Part shown: positions 42,652-44,541 of the stretch, one piece after another
How the letters are laid out: the number at the start of each line of letters is the position of its first letter
Position numbering within the stretch: the first letter of the stretch is position 1
Assembly (NCBI GenBank): GCA_012800735.1
Contig: JAAZIU010000011.1
Location: 1 to 44,541 of the forward strand
DNA: 44,541 bases
From: Clostridiales bacterium
GTDB taxonomy: Bacteria; Bacillota; Clostridia; Oscillospirales; CAG-272
Reading direction: 5' to 3'
Notes under the pieces: model-generated
What the model was told of the DNA's origin: nothing
Database searches by the model: none
Seen by the model: only the letters and a program-made list of their open reading frames with translations
Translations under genes and position numbers: made by a program

Positions 42652-43323
42652 TTAATTATCGTTTGCGTCGGGACAGCCGCTTCCCTCAGAATTCAGACTG
42701 TCAAGCAGCTCTTTGTAAAACTCGTTGTGTCGGGCGGTACGAAGACTGTCGGCATGGACAATACCGACTATTTCTTCGGCAGCTTTGGCGGCTTTGCCGC
42801 TGCTGTTTACAACAACATAATCAAATTCGTGAAAATAGGTTATTTCCTTTTTGGCTTCATCGAGCCTGATTTTCATATTCTCCGGATCCTCGGTTCCGCG
42901 GGTGCGCAGCCTGGTAATAAGATCGGAGAATTTGTCGGGAAGAAGACAGATAAGAATAGCGTGTGGGTAAAGCCGCTTTATCTGAAGCGCTCCGTTTACA
43001 TCTATCTCCATTAGAATGTTTTTGCCCTCTTCAACACCTTTTTCAAGCTCTGAGCGGATAGTGCCGTAATAGTTGCCGCCGTATTCGGTGCGTTCGAGGA
43101 TATCGCCCTCTTCAAAACGTTTATTGAAAGTGTCCCGGTCGCAAAACTCATATTTTTCATCATTGGGGTCTCGGTCGCGTCTCGGTCGTGTGGTCAGCGA
43201 TTTTGACCTTGAAAAACCGTTGTATGTTTCTAAAATCAGTGAGACAACCGTGCCTTTTCCGACCCCGGATGGACCGGAAATCACGATAAGCTGGCCGCGG
43301 GGACAGTTTTCGCAACAATTCAT
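42652..43323 (-). CDS. gmk: Guanylate kinase Gmk
   Basis: Gmk turns GMP into GDP with ATP. The 223-residue protein has the P-loop GPSGVGKGT (about 17-25), the GMP-binding block SLTTRPRRDRDPN and EYGGNYYGT, and the lid arginines RLRTRGTEDPE. About 20 extra residues at the C-terminus are not part of the core fold, and a cysteine-rich start (MNCCENC) is unusual. It precedes rpoZ, the normal arrangement. Confidence 0.95.
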   Translation of the reverse strand: MNCCENCPRGQLIVISGPSGVGKGTVVSLILETYNGFSRSKSLTTRPRRDRDPNDEKYEFCDRDTFNKRFEEGDILERTEYGGNYYGTIRSELEKGVEEGKNILMEIDVNGALQIKRLYPHAILICLLPDKFSDLITRLRTRGTEDPENMKIRLDEAKKEITYFHEFDYVVVNSSGKAAKAAEEIVGIVHADSLRTARHNEFYKELLDSLNSEGSGCPDANDN

Positions 43324-43382
43324 ACCGATGGCATCCTCTCAATTCGATAAAATAATAAAGCTTCCTGAAAAGCAGATTTCCG

Positions 43383-43661
43383 TTATACCTGAGCGTCCAA
43401 AGCTTCTTCATCCGGAAGCTCTTCGCCGGTTCCGTTCAGACGGGCGGAAACGGTATCAATCTTTACCGCGGAGAGAATAACATGCTCCGAGTCGGTGATA
43501 ATAACCGTTCTGGTCTTTCGACCGCAGGTAGCGTCGATGACGCGGGCGGAATCCTTCGCTTCGGAGATCAGGCGTTTGACAGGCGACGAGTCGGGACTCA
43601 TAAGCGCTACTATGCGCTCATCGCAGACGCGGTTTCCGAAGCCTATGTTTATAAATCTCAT
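43383..43661 (-). CDS. remA: RemA/YlzA family regulator (DUF370)
   Basis: RemA is a DNA-binding activator of biofilm matrix and osmoprotection genes in Bacillus. The 92-residue protein shows the family opening [10 protein letters not shown] and the blocks [37 protein letters not shown], with a short variable end. The ATG at 43661 gives the canonical start; an ATG at 43700 would add 13 atypical residues inside yicC. It starts 2 bases after the yicC stop. In sporeless relatives its target genes are unknown. Confidence 0.93.
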   Translation of the reverse strand: MRFINIGFGNRVCDERIVALMSPDSSPVKRLISEAKDSARVIDATCGRKTRTVIITDSEHVILSAVKIDTVSARLNGTGEELPDEEALDAQV

Positions 43662-43662
43662 T

Positions 43663-44541
43663 TTATTCGATATTCTGTATCTGTTCGCGGATTTTTTCAA
43701 GCTCGTTTTTCATATCAACAACGATAGAAGTAATCTCAACATCGCTGCATTTTGAGCCGATCGTGTTTATCTCTCGGTTCATTTCCTGAACCAGGAAATC
43801 AAGCTTTCTTCCGCAGGGTTCGGCAGCGGCGAAAATCCCATCCATAGCTTTAAAGTGACTGTCAAGCCTTACAAGCTCTTCGTCTACCGATACTTTATCG
43901 GCGAATAGCGCGCATTCTGTAAGGATACGTTGGGAATCGAATTCCATTTCAAGGTCTTCAAGGACGGTGCGAAGTCGGGTTTCAAGTTTTGAGCGATAAT
44001 CGCTGATACTCTTTTCAGAGAGCTCACAAACGAGGTTTTTCATGTCTAAAAGCCGGTCGCGCTTTGTCAGTATGTCGGTTTTAAGATTCTCGCCTTCGGC
44101 AAGTCTCGCGGCAATGAAAACATCAAGCGCTTCGTCAAGGGTAGCTCGCACTTCATCCCAGATTCGTTCGGTATCTTCGTCCGGCTTGTGAGTAAGAAAA
44201 AGGTCGCGGTTGGAAGCGACTGTCATGACGGATATATCATCGGTAAGCGAAAACTCATCTCGCAGTCTCTTTAACGCATCTATGTAACTTCTCGTATAAA
44301 CATCGTCAAGTTTGACCTCGGTTCCGACGGTGCCTAATATATCAACATTTACTGAAACGTCAATTTTACCGCGGCTTATCTTCCGCGACTGGATATATGG
44401 CCGAATTTTTTCTTCAAGAAAACCGAAGAGCCGCGGCAGACGAGTCGAACAATCAAAATACCGGTTGTTGACGGAACGAATCTCAACCGTTATCACCTTA
44501 TCGTCAAAAGTTTTCTGTGCGCGGCCGAAAGCAGTCATGCT
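43663..44541 (-). CDS. YicC family endoribonuclease-like protein (partial, runs off the right edge)
   Basis: At least 292 residues of the YicC/YloC family, whose members are RNA-binding and reported to act as endoribonucleases. The N-terminal block [23 protein letters not shown], and the C-terminal [16 protein letters not shown] and [10 protein letters not shown] are present. The codon before the first ATG is AGC (Ser), matching the usual S-M-T-x-F-G-R, so the true start most likely lies a few codons beyond the window. It heads the leftward run yicC-remA-gmk-rpoZ-priA-def-fmt-yugP-rsmB. Confidence 0.93.
   Translation of the reverse strand, partial: SMTAFGRAQKTFDDKVITVEIRSVNNRYFDCSTRLPRLFGFLEEKIRPYIQSRKISRGKIDVSVNVDILGTVGTEVKLDDVYTRSYIDALKRLRDEFSLTDDISVMTVASNRDLFLTHKPDEDTERIWDEVRATLDEALDVFIAARLAEGENLKTDILTKRDRLLDMKNLVCELSEKSISDYRSKLETRLRTVLEDLEMEFDSQRILTECALFADKVSVDEELVRLDSHFKAMDGIFAAAEPCGRKLDFLVQEMNREINTIGSKCSDVEITSIVVDMKNELEKIREQIQNIE

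Overview
The window looks like chromosome of an anaerobic member of the Bacillota, class Clostridia, most likely an uncultured gut- or rumen-type lineage. This is inferred from gene order and families: a yicC-remA-gmk-rpoZ-priA-def-fmt-yugP-rsmB run, a division and cell-wall (dcw) cluster ending in ftsZ, sigma-A-type promoters (several with an extended -10), AGGAGG-type ribosome binding sites and lipoprotein sugar-binding proteins. No tRNA, rRNA, insertion sequence, phage gene or CRISPR array was seen.

Layout. (1) 1-3.6 kb, minus strand: a small carbohydrate operon (TIM-barrel isomerase, solute-binding lipoprotein, GH172/DUF2961 enzyme) closed by a strong terminator. (2) 3.7-9.5 kb, plus strand, from a promoter back-to-back with that of region 1: rimM, trmD, murJ, an O-antigen-ligase-like membrane protein and two DUF4330 membrane-anchored proteins. 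(3) 9.6-10.0 kb: HPr with its own promoter and terminator. (4) 10.1-23.1 kb: one tightly packed run uvrC-rsmD-coaD-rsmH-ftsL-pbpB-murF-mraY-ftsW-murG-ftsQ, then ftsZ from its own promoter with a long structured leader. The dcw cluster lacks mraZ, murE, murD, murC, murB and ftsA. (5) 24.7-28.4 kb: an ABC exporter, then a regulator that joins an XRE helix-turn-helix to 17 tandem 15-residue repeats, 14 of which begin with cysteine. Upstream of it lie three copies of a palindromic site, TATCAAC-N5-GTTGATA. (6) 28.5-31.6 kb: a second sugar-type operon (SDR, solute-binding lipoprotein, SDR). (7) 31.6-35.8 kb, minus strand: DUF1015, an unrecognised 106-residue protein behind a perfect consensus promoter, and a second ABC exporter. 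(8) 35.9 kb to the right edge, minus strand: the yicC-to-rsmB housekeeping run; yicC runs off the window.

How it fits together: the core of the window makes lipid II (MurF, MraY, MurG), flips it (MurJ) and polymerises it at the septum (FtsW, class B PBP, FtsL, FtsQ, FtsZ). Translation and ribosome-maturation genes (RimM, TrmD, RsmD, RsmH, RsmB, Def, Fmt) are woven through it. Carbohydrate capture and redox genes flank the core. The most unusual element is the XRE/beta-solenoid regulator with its cysteine ladder and its set of repeated operators. Assignments come from motifs and gene context read by eye; no database search was run.
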